In this document: one piece after another, positions 40,485 through 49,425 of the stretch
Position numbering within the stretch: position 1 is the stretch's first letter
How the letters are laid out: each line of letters begins with the position of its first letter
DNA from: an uncultured bacterium
GTDB lineage: Bacteria; Bacillota; Clostridia; Lachnospirales; Lachnospiraceae
DNA length: 64,000 nt
Direction of reading: 5' to 3'
Assembly (NCBI GenBank): GCA_947073545.1
Contig: CAMTMP010000001.1
Span: forward strand, 62,001-126,000
Notes under the pieces: generated by a model
What the model saw: the letters and a program-made list of their open reading frames with translations, nothing else
What the model was told of the DNA's origin: nothing
Databases searched by the model: none
Made by a program: the position numbers and the translations under genes

Positions 40485-40788
40485 TATAGATTATGATGCA
40501 TTAGCTGAATTTCTTGAACGTTACAAGCAAAATGATTGGTTGTATCCAGATGCAATGCACCGTAATCTAAAAATCAGCATAAAAACCATTTATGAGATTT
40601 TAGAATTATGCGTCGAAATCGGGGTGTTGGATCAGTATCTACAGATATACTGTCCACATTGCCAAAAGTATACTGGCCAATATTATAAGACCATTGCAGA
40701 AATACCAGAAGAAATCAGCTGTCTGCATTGTGATTATGAAATACTGAACCCCTTAAACCACGCAATAATCATCTATAAGGTTTTATAA
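40426..40788 (+). CDS. winged-helix plus zinc-ribbon protein, second gene of putative defence operon
   Basis: LEFLERYKQNDWLYPDAMHRNLKISIKTIYEILELCVEIGVL (wHTH-like) and CPHC-x(n)-CLHC zinc ribbon; overlaps upstream and abuts downstream gene. Confidence 0.65.
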   Translation: MMQSNIFAKAVPLLKEKKFNIDYDALAEFLERYKQNDWLYPDAMHRNLKISIKTIYEILELCVEIGVLDQYLQIYCPHCQKYTGQYYKTIAEIPEEISCLHCDYEILNPLNHAIIIYKVL

Positions 40789-41499
40789 ATGGTAAACGAA
40801 TCTGAATTTGTAAAGAAATCAGAAGCCTTTCTGAATGATATCGGGATGACACCAACAGAATGGCTGCTGGCAATGGGAAAATATAATTCTCGCATTTTGC
40901 AGCTTGATAATACAGGCTATAAGAAATTCGCTGAGCTTTATGAAAAAATAGTCAGCAAAGACTTCAAGCTGAGCGATAAGGGAAAATTATTAGAGGACTT
41001 GTCAGCGATACTATTTTATCAAGGCTATCCAGGAATATTAGAGTGCCGGAGAAATCTTCGTACCAGCAGTAATGAGATTGATTTACAACTCTGCTGGACG
41101 GAAAATGCAAAAATGGCGGGAATAGATCGTGCTTTTCCGTTTTTGGAAGAATCTTTTTTGTGTGAATGCAAAAATTATAAAAAAAGCGTTGATGTAACAT
41201 ATGTTGGGAAGTTTTTTTCATTGCTCCATGTTGCTCGCTGTAAAACCGGTATCATGATTGCCTGGAACGGCATAGCAGGGCGTTCTAAATGGAGTGATGC
41301 AAATGGCCTGATCCGAAAAATTGCTTTAAGGGATAACACATATATTATTCCTATTGGAAAAGACGATTTTAAATCAATTTATGAGCAAAAAACTAATATT
41401 TTTTCTATTATACGGGATAAATATTTAGCATTACAAAACGAAATTGATTATTCTGAATATGTCCAGCATCATGAACTTGAATCAGATTTCAAAAAATAA
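40789..41499 (+). CDS. PD-(D/E)XK (Mrr-like) nuclease, third gene of putative defence operon
   Basis: SNEIDLQLCW...FLCECKNYKKSVDVTYVGKFFSLLHVARCKTGIMIAWNG: D-x(n)-E-x-K with downstream helix typical of Mrr-like restriction endonucleases. Confidence 0.7.
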   Translation: MVNESEFVKKSEAFLNDIGMTPTEWLLAMGKYNSRILQLDNTGYKKFAELYEKIVSKDFKLSDKGKLLEDLSAILFYQGYPGILECRRNLRTSSNEIDLQLCWTENAKMAGIDRAFPFLEESFLCECKNYKKSVDVTYVGKFFSLLHVARCKTGIMIAWNGIAGRSKWSDANGLIRKIALRDNTYIIPIGKDDFKSIYEQKTNIFSIIRDKYLALQNEIDYSEYVQHHELESDFKK

Positions 41500-41643
41500 T
41501 ATAGTTTTTTTAACCTTACCAGTTTATTGATTTACAGTGTAGTTAAATAGATACTGTCTAAGGATATGGGAGACTCGTTTAATGACAGACAGAGCTAATA
41601 AGCCGGGTCATTTTACCTGTCTCTTTTTTTGCTTTTATTTTCT

Positions 41644-41719
41644 GGCACAAAATTGGCACAATCCCGCACGAAATTGGCACGGTTCTGCTCTTTCCCCGTA
41701 AATAGAGATATGCTACACT
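41644..41719 (+). promoter_or_regulatory. ICE operon promoter with four phased GGCAC-type repeats and extended -10
   Basis: GGCAC at 41644, 41655, (cGCAC) 41665, 41676; 30-bp block 41673-41702 identical to 59791-59820; extended -10 TGCTACACT. Confidence 0.7.
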
Positions 41720-41763
41720 AAATATGCTTAAAACTGTATCCAGAAGCAATCCGGGCTGGCACG

Positions 41764-41790
41764 GCACCTTTCCTGAGAGGTGCTTTTTTT
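41764..41790 (+). terminator. intrinsic terminator in the operon leader (attenuator candidate)
   Basis: GCACCT-TTCCTGAG-AGGTGC-TTTTTTT, about 45 nt after the -10. Confidence 0.7.
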
Positions 41791-41844
41791 GCGCCTTTCA
41801 CCGCAATCCAGATTTTCTCACCCCTTCAGCCCGGAGGAAAGACA

Positions 41845-41874
41845 GCCATGCCCATCTGCGGCATGGCCTTTTCT
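41845..41874 (+). terminator. second leader hairpin
   Basis: GCCATGCC-CATCTGC-GGCATGGC followed by CTTTTCTTT. Confidence 0.5.
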
Positions 41875-41911
41875 TTCCACCACCAAATCTTATTTAAAGG
41901 AGGTCCAAACA

Positions 41912-42304
41912 TTGAGACTGAAAAACAAACTGCAGACGCCTGCCACGGCAGGAAAGAAACCAAAACCCAGGTTCTCCCCCACAAAGGCAGCTTATTATGC
42001 CTTCCTCAGTTCCATGATGTTCCTGATGTTTACCCAGCCGGCCTATGCCGCAGATGTATGGACAAAAGCCACGGAGATCATGAAGGATGTCTATAACCAG
42101 ATCGTGCTTATCTCTACCGTTGCCGCTATTGTCACAGCTTCCGTTGCCCTGCTGATGATGAACTTCTCCCGCTCCGGCCGCACGGTGGATGAGAGCCGCG
42201 CATGGCTGAAGCGTATCTGCATCACCTGGGCGATCTTAAATGGGCTTGGCTTCATCATGGCCTACATCACCCCGTTCTTTGCGGACGGCAAGTGGAACGG
42301 CTGA
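41912..42304 (+). CDS. small membrane protein, VirB2/TrbC pilin-like
   Basis: TTG start after AAAGGAGG; FTQPAYAADVWTKATEIMKDVYNQIVLISTVAAIVTASVALLMMNFSRSGRTVDESRAWLKRICITWAILNGLGFI. Confidence 0.6.
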   Translation: MRLKNKLQTPATAGKKPKPRFSPTKAAYYAFLSSMMFLMFTQPAYAADVWTKATEIMKDVYNQIVLISTVAAIVTASVALLMMNFSRSGRTVDESRAWLKRICITWAILNGLGFIMAYITPFFADGKWNG

Positions 42305-42326
42305 CACCGGAAAGGAGTGATCATTT

Positions 42327-43037
42327 ATGGGTATCTTAGACGGCATTGTGGAATGGATCGCCGAACAGGTGATGCACGGCCTTGACCTTATCACCACTTC
42401 AGTCCTGGGGGCGCTGGGCTGCGACATGACCGTGTTTCTCCGCTACTTTCCTGCTGCGGAGACCATGTATAAAGTCTTTGTGGCGCTGGCCATCGGCCTC
42501 ATCCTTTTAAACTGGGTATGGCAGCTGTTCAAAAACTTCGGGCTGGGAGCCGGCATTGAAGCAGAGGACCCGGTGCGCCTGAGCATCCGCTCCGTCCTCT
42601 TCATTTTGCTGGCCTACTTCTCGGACGGCATCGTGGACACGGTCTTAAAGATCGGCGGCACCCCATACCACTGGATCATGGATTCCGACCTGCCGGCATT
42701 AAGCTTTGCCGATTTCAATTCGGTCATGCTGGCCATCATCGGCGTCTGCGCCAACGGGGCTGTGGCCCTGATCGCCCTGATCGTTGTGCTGGTGCTGGCA
42801 TGGAACTACTTAAAGCTCCTTTTTGAAGCAGCAGAGCGGTATGTCCTCCTGGGGGTGCTGGTCTACACGGCACCCGTGGCTTTTTCCATGGGAGCCTCCC
42901 AGTCCACCTCGAACATCTTCAGGTCCTGGTGCCGGATGTTCGGCGGGCAGGTGTTCCTCCTGCTCATGAATGCCTGGTGCCTGCGCCTGTTCACAAGCAT
43001 GGTCGGGGCTTTCATTGCGAACCCGCTTTCATTATGA
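42327..43037 (+). CDS. conjugal transfer membrane protein, VirB6/TrbL-like
   Basis: Multiple TM helices; TrbL-like FMAPVAF segment (VYTAPVAFSMGASQSTSNIFRSWCRMFGGQVFLLLMNAWCLRLF). Confidence 0.7.
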   Translation: MGILDGIVEWIAEQVMHGLDLITTSVLGALGCDMTVFLRYFPAAETMYKVFVALAIGLILLNWVWQLFKNFGLGAGIEAEDPVRLSIRSVLFILLAYFSDGIVDTVLKIGGTPYHWIMDSDLPALSFADFNSVMLAIIGVCANGAVALIALIVVLVLAWNYLKLLFEAAERYVLLGVLVYTAPVAFSMGASQSTSNIFRSWCRMFGGQVFLLLMNAWCLRLFTSMVGAFIANPLSL

Positions 43038-43077
43038 AAAACGTGCGGAACTGAAATAGAAAGGAAAGATGATAACC

Positions 43078-44079
43078 ATGAAACGATATAAAAAAATATT
43101 GACTGCGGCCTTTCTGATGGCGCTCCTTTTCTGCCTGTCCTGCCAGACCGCCTTTGCCTTTTCGGAGAGCGATGCACAGGCCCAGGTAGATGCGGCAGGC
43201 CGGGAGGCGGTATCGGGGAATGTCCTGGTATGGTTCCTGTGTGCCATCGCATTTTTAAAGGTGTCCCAAAAGATCGACTCTTTCATGTCCAGCATGGGCG
43301 TCAACGTAGGGCATACGGGTGGTTCCATGATCGCGGAAGCCATGATCGCCGCAAGGGGTGTAGGCACAGTCCGGAACTTTTCCCGCCAGCATTTCAGTGG
43401 CGGCCACAGCAGCTCCTCCCATGTGAATACAGGCTCCGGCTCACCCGGCAGTCCGGGAGGATTCATGGCAGGCGGCCTTGCCGGGGTGGTCAGCCGCCAG
43501 GTCACAGACAGCGCCATCCGCACCGCCACTGCCCACACGGAAACCAACCGGCAGAGTGAACGGACTTCCAAAACCGGGATCGGCGGTCTCGCATCCGCCG
43601 TATCTGCCGGCATCGGCGGAAACATGTATGCGTCTTCCGTCGTGAAAGGCGGCGATTTTGCCAACAGCGTCATCGGCACGGTAGCAACGGGAAGCATGGC
43701 GTCTGTTGGTTCCATGACCGGAGAAAAGGCCGCCCAGGCCCTCCATTCCTACCTGGGCTATGCCGCCCTGGAAGAGGGCGCACAGCACGTACCGACCTTT
43801 ACCAATGTAGAGATCGGGGGCGGGCGCATCACCGGCACGGAGATCTCGGAGGAACATCCGGAGGGCATTTCCTTCGGCATGTACCATGCAGACCAGTACA
43901 CCCCGCCGGAAGGGGCATACGCTGCCGTGCAGGCCGTGGACGGCACTTCCTGGTATAAGCAGTACGCACAGGACGCTGTGGAGAAGTCACCTTATATGGC
44001 GGCAGACGGCTCTATCGCCTATAAAGAATCCATCGTAAAAAAGATGCCCCCGGCACCAAAGAGAAAGGACAGGTTATAA
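43078..44079 (+). CDS. mobile-element secreted/membrane protein
   Basis: Signal peptide MKRYKKILTAAFLMALLFCLSCQTAFA; Gly/Ala/Ser-rich; within conjugation operon. Confidence 0.6.
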   Translation: MKRYKKILTAAFLMALLFCLSCQTAFAFSESDAQAQVDAAGREAVSGNVLVWFLCAIAFLKVSQKIDSFMSSMGVNVGHTGGSMIAEAMIAARGVGTVRNFSRQHFSGGHSSSSHVNTGSGSPGSPGGFMAGGLAGVVSRQVTDSAIRTATAHTETNRQSERTSKTGIGGLASAVSAGIGGNMYASSVVKGGDFANSVIGTVATGSMASVGSMTGEKAAQALHSYLGYAALEEGAQHVPTFTNVEIGGGRITGTEISEEHPEGISFGMYHADQYTPPEGAYAAVQAVDGTSWYKQYAQDAVEKSPYMAADGSIAYKESIVKKMPPAPKRKDRL

Positions 44080-45456
44080 ATGGCAGAACAACAGAAAAAC
44101 GGGCTGGAGGAAGCCCTGGAGACCGGCGCATCCGCGGCACACCTCGCCAGGGGCGCCGTAAAAGCGGGAAAGGCAGTGTCCGGCGCGGCAAAAGGCGCGG
44201 CGGCAGGCGGTCCCTATGGCGCGGCAGCCGGGGCTTTATGGGAAGGACGCAGGTTTATTGGAAAGTTTGTGGCGGCGGCCGCTGTGTTACTGCTGCTTCC
44301 AGTGCTGTTTCTGCTTATGCTTCCCGGCCTGCTCTTTGACGGCTTTTCCTCCGCCTTCTCTCCGGCGGACCCGGAAACACCCATCCTGAACAGTGAAAAT
44401 ACTCTTATAGAGAATGCCAATACCATCACCTATACCATCAGCGCCATCCTGGGGGAAGGCATGGAGGATGTCATGAACCGGATCGAACGGGATTTTGCCG
44501 CCTCGGGCGGAGACGGAATGGAGGTCATCAACCCTTATGAGGCAGTCCCCGTATACAATGCAAATCTCTTTGTTTCCCAGTACTGTGCGGCGAAGGAAAA
44601 GGACTTTGCGGATATCTCCATTGCTGACATGGCGGCTGTCATGCGCCGGGGGAAATCCCACCTCTATTCCTACCAGCGGACAGAGGAAATACGGGAAAAA
44701 ACAGTAGAAGACCCGGATACCGGAGAAGAAACGACCATATCAGAGAAATGGATGATCTATACCATTTCCTATAATGGGGAAGCCTATTTTGCCGACCAGG
44801 TATTTGCCCTTACGGATGAGCAGAAAAGCCTTGCCTCGGATTATGCACAAAATTTAAGCCTTTTTCTGGGGGACGGGCTGATACAGAACCTGGAGGACTG
44901 GGAAGGAAACAGCATCCCTTCCCTGGGCGATGTCCGTTTCACGGACGGAGCCACGGAGGTTGTCTACTTCAACCAGCTGGATGAACGCTACGCCGGTAAG
45001 CCCTACGGCACCGACCATATCGGCGGCTACGGCTGCGGTCCAACATCCATGGCGATTGTGGTATCCTCCCTGGCGGGTGAGACCGTTGACCCGGAGCAGA
45101 TGGCCCGGTGGGCTTATGAGAACGGCTACTGGTGCAAAGGCAGCGGTTCCTACCATGCCCTGATCCCAGGGGCCGCTGCACACTGGGGACTTGCCGTTTC
45201 CGGCTGCTCCCCCTCGGAACCCCAGCGGATACTGGATGCCCTGGCAGACGGGAAACTGGTGGTGGCTATCATGTCAAAGGGACACTTTACAAGCGGCGGC
45301 CATTTTATCGTGCTGCGGGGCGTAAAGGACGGGAAGATCCTGGTGGCGGACCCCGCCAGCTACAGACGGAGCGGACAGCTCTGGGATCTTTCCATTATTT
45401 TAAACGAAGCCAGCAGGCGTGCCGGTGCGGGCGGCCCCTTCTGGATCATCGGCTGA
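44080..45456 (+). CDS. conjugation-associated C39-like cysteine peptidase with N-terminal TM
   Basis: YFNQLDERYAGKPYGTDHIGGYGCGPTSMAIVVSSL, GGHFIVLRGVKDGKILVADP (Cys/His/Asp). Confidence 0.75.
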   Translation: MAEQQKNGLEEALETGASAAHLARGAVKAGKAVSGAAKGAAAGGPYGAAAGALWEGRRFIGKFVAAAAVLLLLPVLFLLMLPGLLFDGFSSAFSPADPETPILNSENTLIENANTITYTISAILGEGMEDVMNRIERDFAASGGDGMEVINPYEAVPVYNANLFVSQYCAAKEKDFADISIADMAAVMRRGKSHLYSYQRTEEIREKTVEDPDTGEETTISEKWMIYTISYNGEAYFADQVFALTDEQKSLASDYAQNLSLFLGDGLIQNLEDWEGNSIPSLGDVRFTDGATEVVYFNQLDERYAGKPYGTDHIGGYGCGPTSMAIVVSSLAGETVDPEQMARWAYENGYWCKGSGSYHALIPGAAAHWGLAVSGCSPSEPQRILDALADGKLVVAIMSKGHFTSGGHFIVLRGVKDGKILVADPASYRRSGQLWDLSIILNEASRRAGAGGPFWIIG

Positions 45457-45559
45457 ACCGCCCTGCCGGAGTCCGGCCATGAAACCTGTTTACGGACGGT
45501 TCCGCTCTGCATCTGCCCATGGCCGGAACTGACACACTGCGAAAGAGAGGTACTACTAC

Positions 45560-48500
45560 ATGAACCATCAAAATGACCATGATACCTATATCATCCCGCC
45601 GAACTTTGTAGACACGGGCACATTTTTCGGCGGCATGTTCCGGGCAAGGAACGTGATCGAGGCCGGCATCCTTGCCGCCGTGACCGGGCTGCCGGTATTT
45701 TTATTCCTTCCCCTGAGCCTGACCGCGCGGATCATCGTGCTGTGCCTGACCACCTTGCCCCTTGTGCTGTTTGCCCTGATCGGCATATCGGGGGAAAGCC
45801 TGTCGTCTTTCCTAGTCATCTTCTTAAAGTATATGAAGAACCGCCGCATCGTGGGCGGCGAAGGACAGGAAGCCATACGGAAAGCCCCCCGTTCAAAAAA
45901 AGAGAGAAAAAAGCACCGGAAAGGAAAACACAGTAATGAGGAAATTACGGCATCAGAAGATGCCGCCCAAAGTACAAAGCCCGCCGGAAAAAACACTTCC
46001 GGTAAAAATGACAGGATTGGCGGCATATCCGGCTGGAAGCGCAAAGGGGAAGACGATTTTCCCGCAGAGTTCGACCAGGTGAAAGGATATGAGATACGGC
46101 AGAAGCTCCGGCCCAGCCAGACACAGAAAAAACAGCAGGCCGGAACGAAAGCGAAAAAATCTTCCAAAGGAAGTAAGAGGGCATCAGAAAAGATTTCCGG
46201 AAAAAGGACTTCACAAAAAACAGGCCGTCCGGATCGCAGGAACAGCCAGCATAAAAAGAACCGCTCCCCCAGAAAACCTCTGCACACGCCGGAACCCCAG
46301 TTTACCCACTTAAACCCGGTGTCGGACTACCTGCCCATCCGTAAGATAGAAAACGGCGTCATCTATACAAAAGACCACCGGTATGTCAAGGTGGTGGAGG
46401 TGATCCCCATCAACTTCCTGCTCCGGAGCGCCCGGGAACAGAGGAGCATTATCTATTCCTTTGTTTCCTATTTAAAAATAAGCCCCGTAAAGCTCCAGTT
46501 CAAGGTGCTGACCCGCCGGGCGGATATCGGGCGCCACATGGACACGGTGCGCCGGGAGATGGCACAGGAGACCAATGAGCAGTGCCGGCTCATGCAGGAG
46601 GATTACCTGCAGTTCATCCAGCAGATCTGCTCCCGTGAAGCGGTGACGCGCCGGTTTTTCCTGATCTTTGAATATGAACCCTGGGGGAACGCAAGGCGCA
46701 CGGACGAGGAAGGGGAGGCCATCGGTTCTTTGCAGTCCACCGTCCATACTGCATCCAATTATCTCCGCCAGTGCGGGAATGAAGTGGTTCTGCCGGATAA
46801 CGAGGACGAGTTTACCATAGATGTTCTCTATAATCTCCTGTGCCGGAAGGAAAGCGCCGCAAAGCCCCTCCCTGTCCGGGCAAAAGAAGTAGTGGCCCAG
46901 TACATGGCAAATGGAAGGGAGGCGGAAATCGACCATATCCCGGCCGGGGAATTTATCGCCCCCGCAGGCATTGACTTTACCCACGGAAGGTATCTGTGCA
47001 TTGACGGGCTTTATTATGCCTACCTGCTGATCCCCTCCGACGGCTATAAGACCCATGTGCCGGCCGGCTGGCTCAGCCTGATGGTCAACGCCGGGGACGG
47101 GATCGACCTGGACATGTTCCTCTCCCGCCAGCCCAAAGAGCGCATCATCCAGAAGGTGGGCCAGCAGCTCCGCATCAACCGTTCCCGGATCAAGGACGCC
47201 AGCGACACCAACACGGACTTTGACGATATCGACAGCGCCATCCGGAGCGGCTATTTCCTGAAGGACGGGCTGGCAAACAATGAAGACTTTTACTTTATGA
47301 ACCTGCTGATCACCATCACGGCTCCCAATGAAGAGGATCTGGAATGGAAGGTGAGCGAGATGAAGAAACTCCTGCTCTCCCAGGACATGCGGGTATCCTC
47401 CTGCCACTTCCGGGAAGAACAGGCATTCCTCACCGCCCTGCCCCTGGTGTCCGTAGATAAAGGGCTGTATGAGCGCAGCAAACGAAACCTCCTGACCGGG
47501 GGCGCGGCAAGCTGCTACCCTTTCACCAGCTATGAGATGTGCGATGACAACGGCATCCTTCTGGGGGTGAACAAATACAACAGCTCCCTGATCATCGTGG
47601 ATATCTTCAATTCCACCGTCTACAAAAACGCAAACATGGCGATCCTTGGGACCTCCGGTGCAGGCAAGACCTTTACCATGCAGCTTATGGCCTTACGGAT
47701 GAGAAGAAAAGGCATTCCCATTTTTATCATCGCACCGTTAAAAGGGCATGAGTTCCACCGGGCCTGCGCCAACGTGGGAGGCGAATTTATCCAGGTCTCA
47801 CCGGCAAGCCCCCACTGCATCAATGTAATGGAGATCCGGCAGGTGGACCGCACTGTGAACGAACTGCTGGACGGTCCCGGCATCCAGCTCTCGGAACTGG
47901 CAGAGAAGATCCAGCGGCTCCATATCTTTTTCAGCCTGCTGATCCCGGACATGAACCATGAGGAGCGCCAGCTTCTGGACGAAGCCCTGATCCATACCTA
48001 CAACAAAAAGGGCATCACCCATGACAACGCTTCCCTGGCAGATCCAAAAAATCCGGAACAATACCGTGAAATGCCGGTGCTGGGCGACCTTTATGAGATT
48101 TTAAAGAAATCCGCCGCCACCAGAAGGCTTGCAAATATCTTAAACCGCCTGGTGAACGGCTCCGCCAGCACCTTCAACCAGCAGACCAACGTATCTTTAG
48201 ACAATAAATATACCGTACTGGATATCTCTTCCCTGACCGGGGACCTGCTCACCGTGGGGATGTTTGTCGCACTGGATTTCGTCTGGGACCGTGCCAAGGA
48301 AGACCGTACCGAGGAAAAGACCATCTTTATTGACGAATGCTGGCAGCTCCTGTCCGGCGCCGGCGCCACGGGCACACGCCTTGCCGGGGATTTTGTCCTG
48401 GAGATCTTCAAGACCATCCGGGGATACGGCGGCTCTGCGGTCTGCGCCAGCCAGGACTTAAACGACTTTTTCAATCTGGATGAAGGCCGGTTTGGGAAAG

Positions 48501-48766
48501 GCATCATCAACAACTCCAAGACCAAGATCATCCTGAACCTGGAGGATGACGAGGCCATGCGCGTGCAGAGCGCCCTCCACCTCTCCGATGCGGAGATCAT
48601 GGAAGTCACCCACTTTGAACGGGGCAGCGGCCTGATCAGCACCAACAACAATAACATCATGGTGGAATTTAAGGCAAGCCCAGTGGAAAAAGACCTGATC
48701 ACCACGGACCGGAGGGAGCTGAAAGACATTGTGGAGCGGATGCGCCGGCAGAATGAAGCCGGATAG
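45560..48766 (+). CDS. VirB4-like conjugal transfer ATPase with fused PrgI-like N-terminus and basic linker
   Basis: ILGTSGAGKTFTMQLMALRM Walker A; TIFIDECWQLL Walker B; N-terminal two-TM PrgI-like region; Lys/Arg-rich insertion. Confidence 0.9.
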   Translation: MNHQNDHDTYIIPPNFVDTGTFFGGMFRARNVIEAGILAAVTGLPVFLFLPLSLTARIIVLCLTTLPLVLFALIGISGESLSSFLVIFLKYMKNRRIVGGEGQEAIRKAPRSKKERKKHRKGKHSNEEITASEDAAQSTKPAGKNTSGKNDRIGGISGWKRKGEDDFPAEFDQVKGYEIRQKLRPSQTQKKQQAGTKAKKSSKGSKRASEKISGKRTSQKTGRPDRRNSQHKKNRSPRKPLHTPEPQFTHLNPVSDYLPIRKIENGVIYTKDHRYVKVVEVIPINFLLRSAREQRSIIYSFVSYLKISPVKLQFKVLTRRADIGRHMDTVRREMAQETNEQCRLMQEDYLQFIQQICSREAVTRRFFLIFEYEPWGNARRTDEEGEAIGSLQSTVHTASNYLRQCGNEVVLPDNEDEFTIDVLYNLLCRKESAAKPLPVRAKEVVAQYMANGREAEIDHIPAGEFIAPAGIDFTHGRYLCIDGLYYAYLLIPSDGYKTHVPAGWLSLMVNAGDGIDLDMFLSRQPKERIIQKVGQQLRINRSRIKDASDTNTDFDDIDSAIRSGYFLKDGLANNEDFYFMNLLITITAPNEEDLEWKVSEMKKLLLSQDMRVSSCHFREEQAFLTALPLVSVDKGLYERSKRNLLTGGAASCYPFTSYEMCDDNGILLGVNKYNSSLIIVDIFNSTVYKNANMAILGTSGAGKTFTMQLMALRMRRKGIPIFIIAPLKGHEFHRACANVGGEFIQVSPASPHCINVMEIRQVDRTVNELLDGPGIQLSELAEKIQRLHIFFSLLIPDMNHEERQLLDEALIHTYNKKGITHDNASLADPKNPEQYREMPVLGDLYEILKKSAATRRLANILNRLVNGSASTFNQQTNVSLDNKYTVLDISSLTGDLLTVGMFVALDFVWDRAKEDRTEEKTIFIDECWQLLSGAGATGTRLAGDFVLEIFKTIRGYGGSAVCASQDLNDFFNLDEGRFGKGIINNSKTKIILNLEDDEAMRVQSALHLSDAEIMEVTHFERGSGLISTNNNNIMVEFKASPVEKDLITTDRRELKDIVERMRRQNEAG

Positions 48767-48878
48767 CATACAGGATTACGCACCGTATACGCACGGATTA
48801 CGCAATATGATTTTCATTACGTCCGTTATACGCACAGATTACGCATTTACAGAAAAACCAGAAAGGAAGGTGGCGCCA

Positions 48879-49406
48879 GTGAAGACAAGGGCAGACCTGT
48901 ACGGCCATGAGGCCACGGAGCTGCTCCGGATCATATCCATGTATCCGGGGCTTTCAGAAAAACAGTTATGCCGGTTCTACCCGGATAAGGAGGATGTCAC
49001 GAAAAACCTGCTCTCCCACTTATCCAGACAGGGACGCACCCGGCAGGCAGACACCGGGGGATATTTCCCATATGGGAACTGCCGGGCAGAAACGGATTCC
49101 GGCATGGTGCGGGCGGCATGGGTGCTGCTGGACTTTATCGACAGGGCGGAATACCACTCATCCAGTGAGTTCCCTGTGAAGATCGCTTTTTTCTCCGGCG
49201 GCGAGCTGTATGAGATCATCCATGCCGCTGCCGGACAGGAAGCCCTTGTCGCCCATGCCCTGCGCCAGAGCCGTGACAGCGGGAGCCGCCGCATCGTGCT
49301 GGTGGACAATCCGGAACAGATCCCTTTGCTGGAATTTCCGGGAATTACCGGGTTCTGTACGGCGGATGCCAGCGGAAACATAAACTACTATAAAAAAACA
49401 ACATAA
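48879..49406 (+). CDS. hypothetical conjugation-operon protein
   Basis: GTG start after GAAAGGAAGG; VKTRADLYGHEATELLRIISMYPGLSEKQLCRFYP (wHTH-like N-terminus). Confidence 0.65.
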   Translation: MKTRADLYGHEATELLRIISMYPGLSEKQLCRFYPDKEDVTKNLLSHLSRQGRTRQADTGGYFPYGNCRAETDSGMVRAAWVLLDFIDRAEYHSSSEFPVKIAFFSGGELYEIIHAAAGQEALVAHALRQSRDSGSRRIVLVDNPEQIPLLEFPGITGFCTADASGNINYYKKTT

Positions 49407-49425
49407 GAAGATTGGAGGGATGTAG

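Noticed and set aside
41675-41690. TGGCACGGTTCTGC as a sigma-54 promoter
   Set aside because: GG and GC elements are 9 nt apart rather than the required 10, the motif is repeated in a phased array, and a good extended -10 lies downstream at conserved distance; a sigma-A promoter with activator repeats fits better
45490-45520. Possible third copy of the ICE promoter (ACGGTTCCGCTCTGCATCTGCCC)
   Set aside because: Only partial resemblance to GGTTCTGCTCTTTCCCC; no GGCAC repeats and no matching extended -10
46472-47407. 311-aa minus-strand ORF
   Set aside because: Antisense to virB4; no coherent domain
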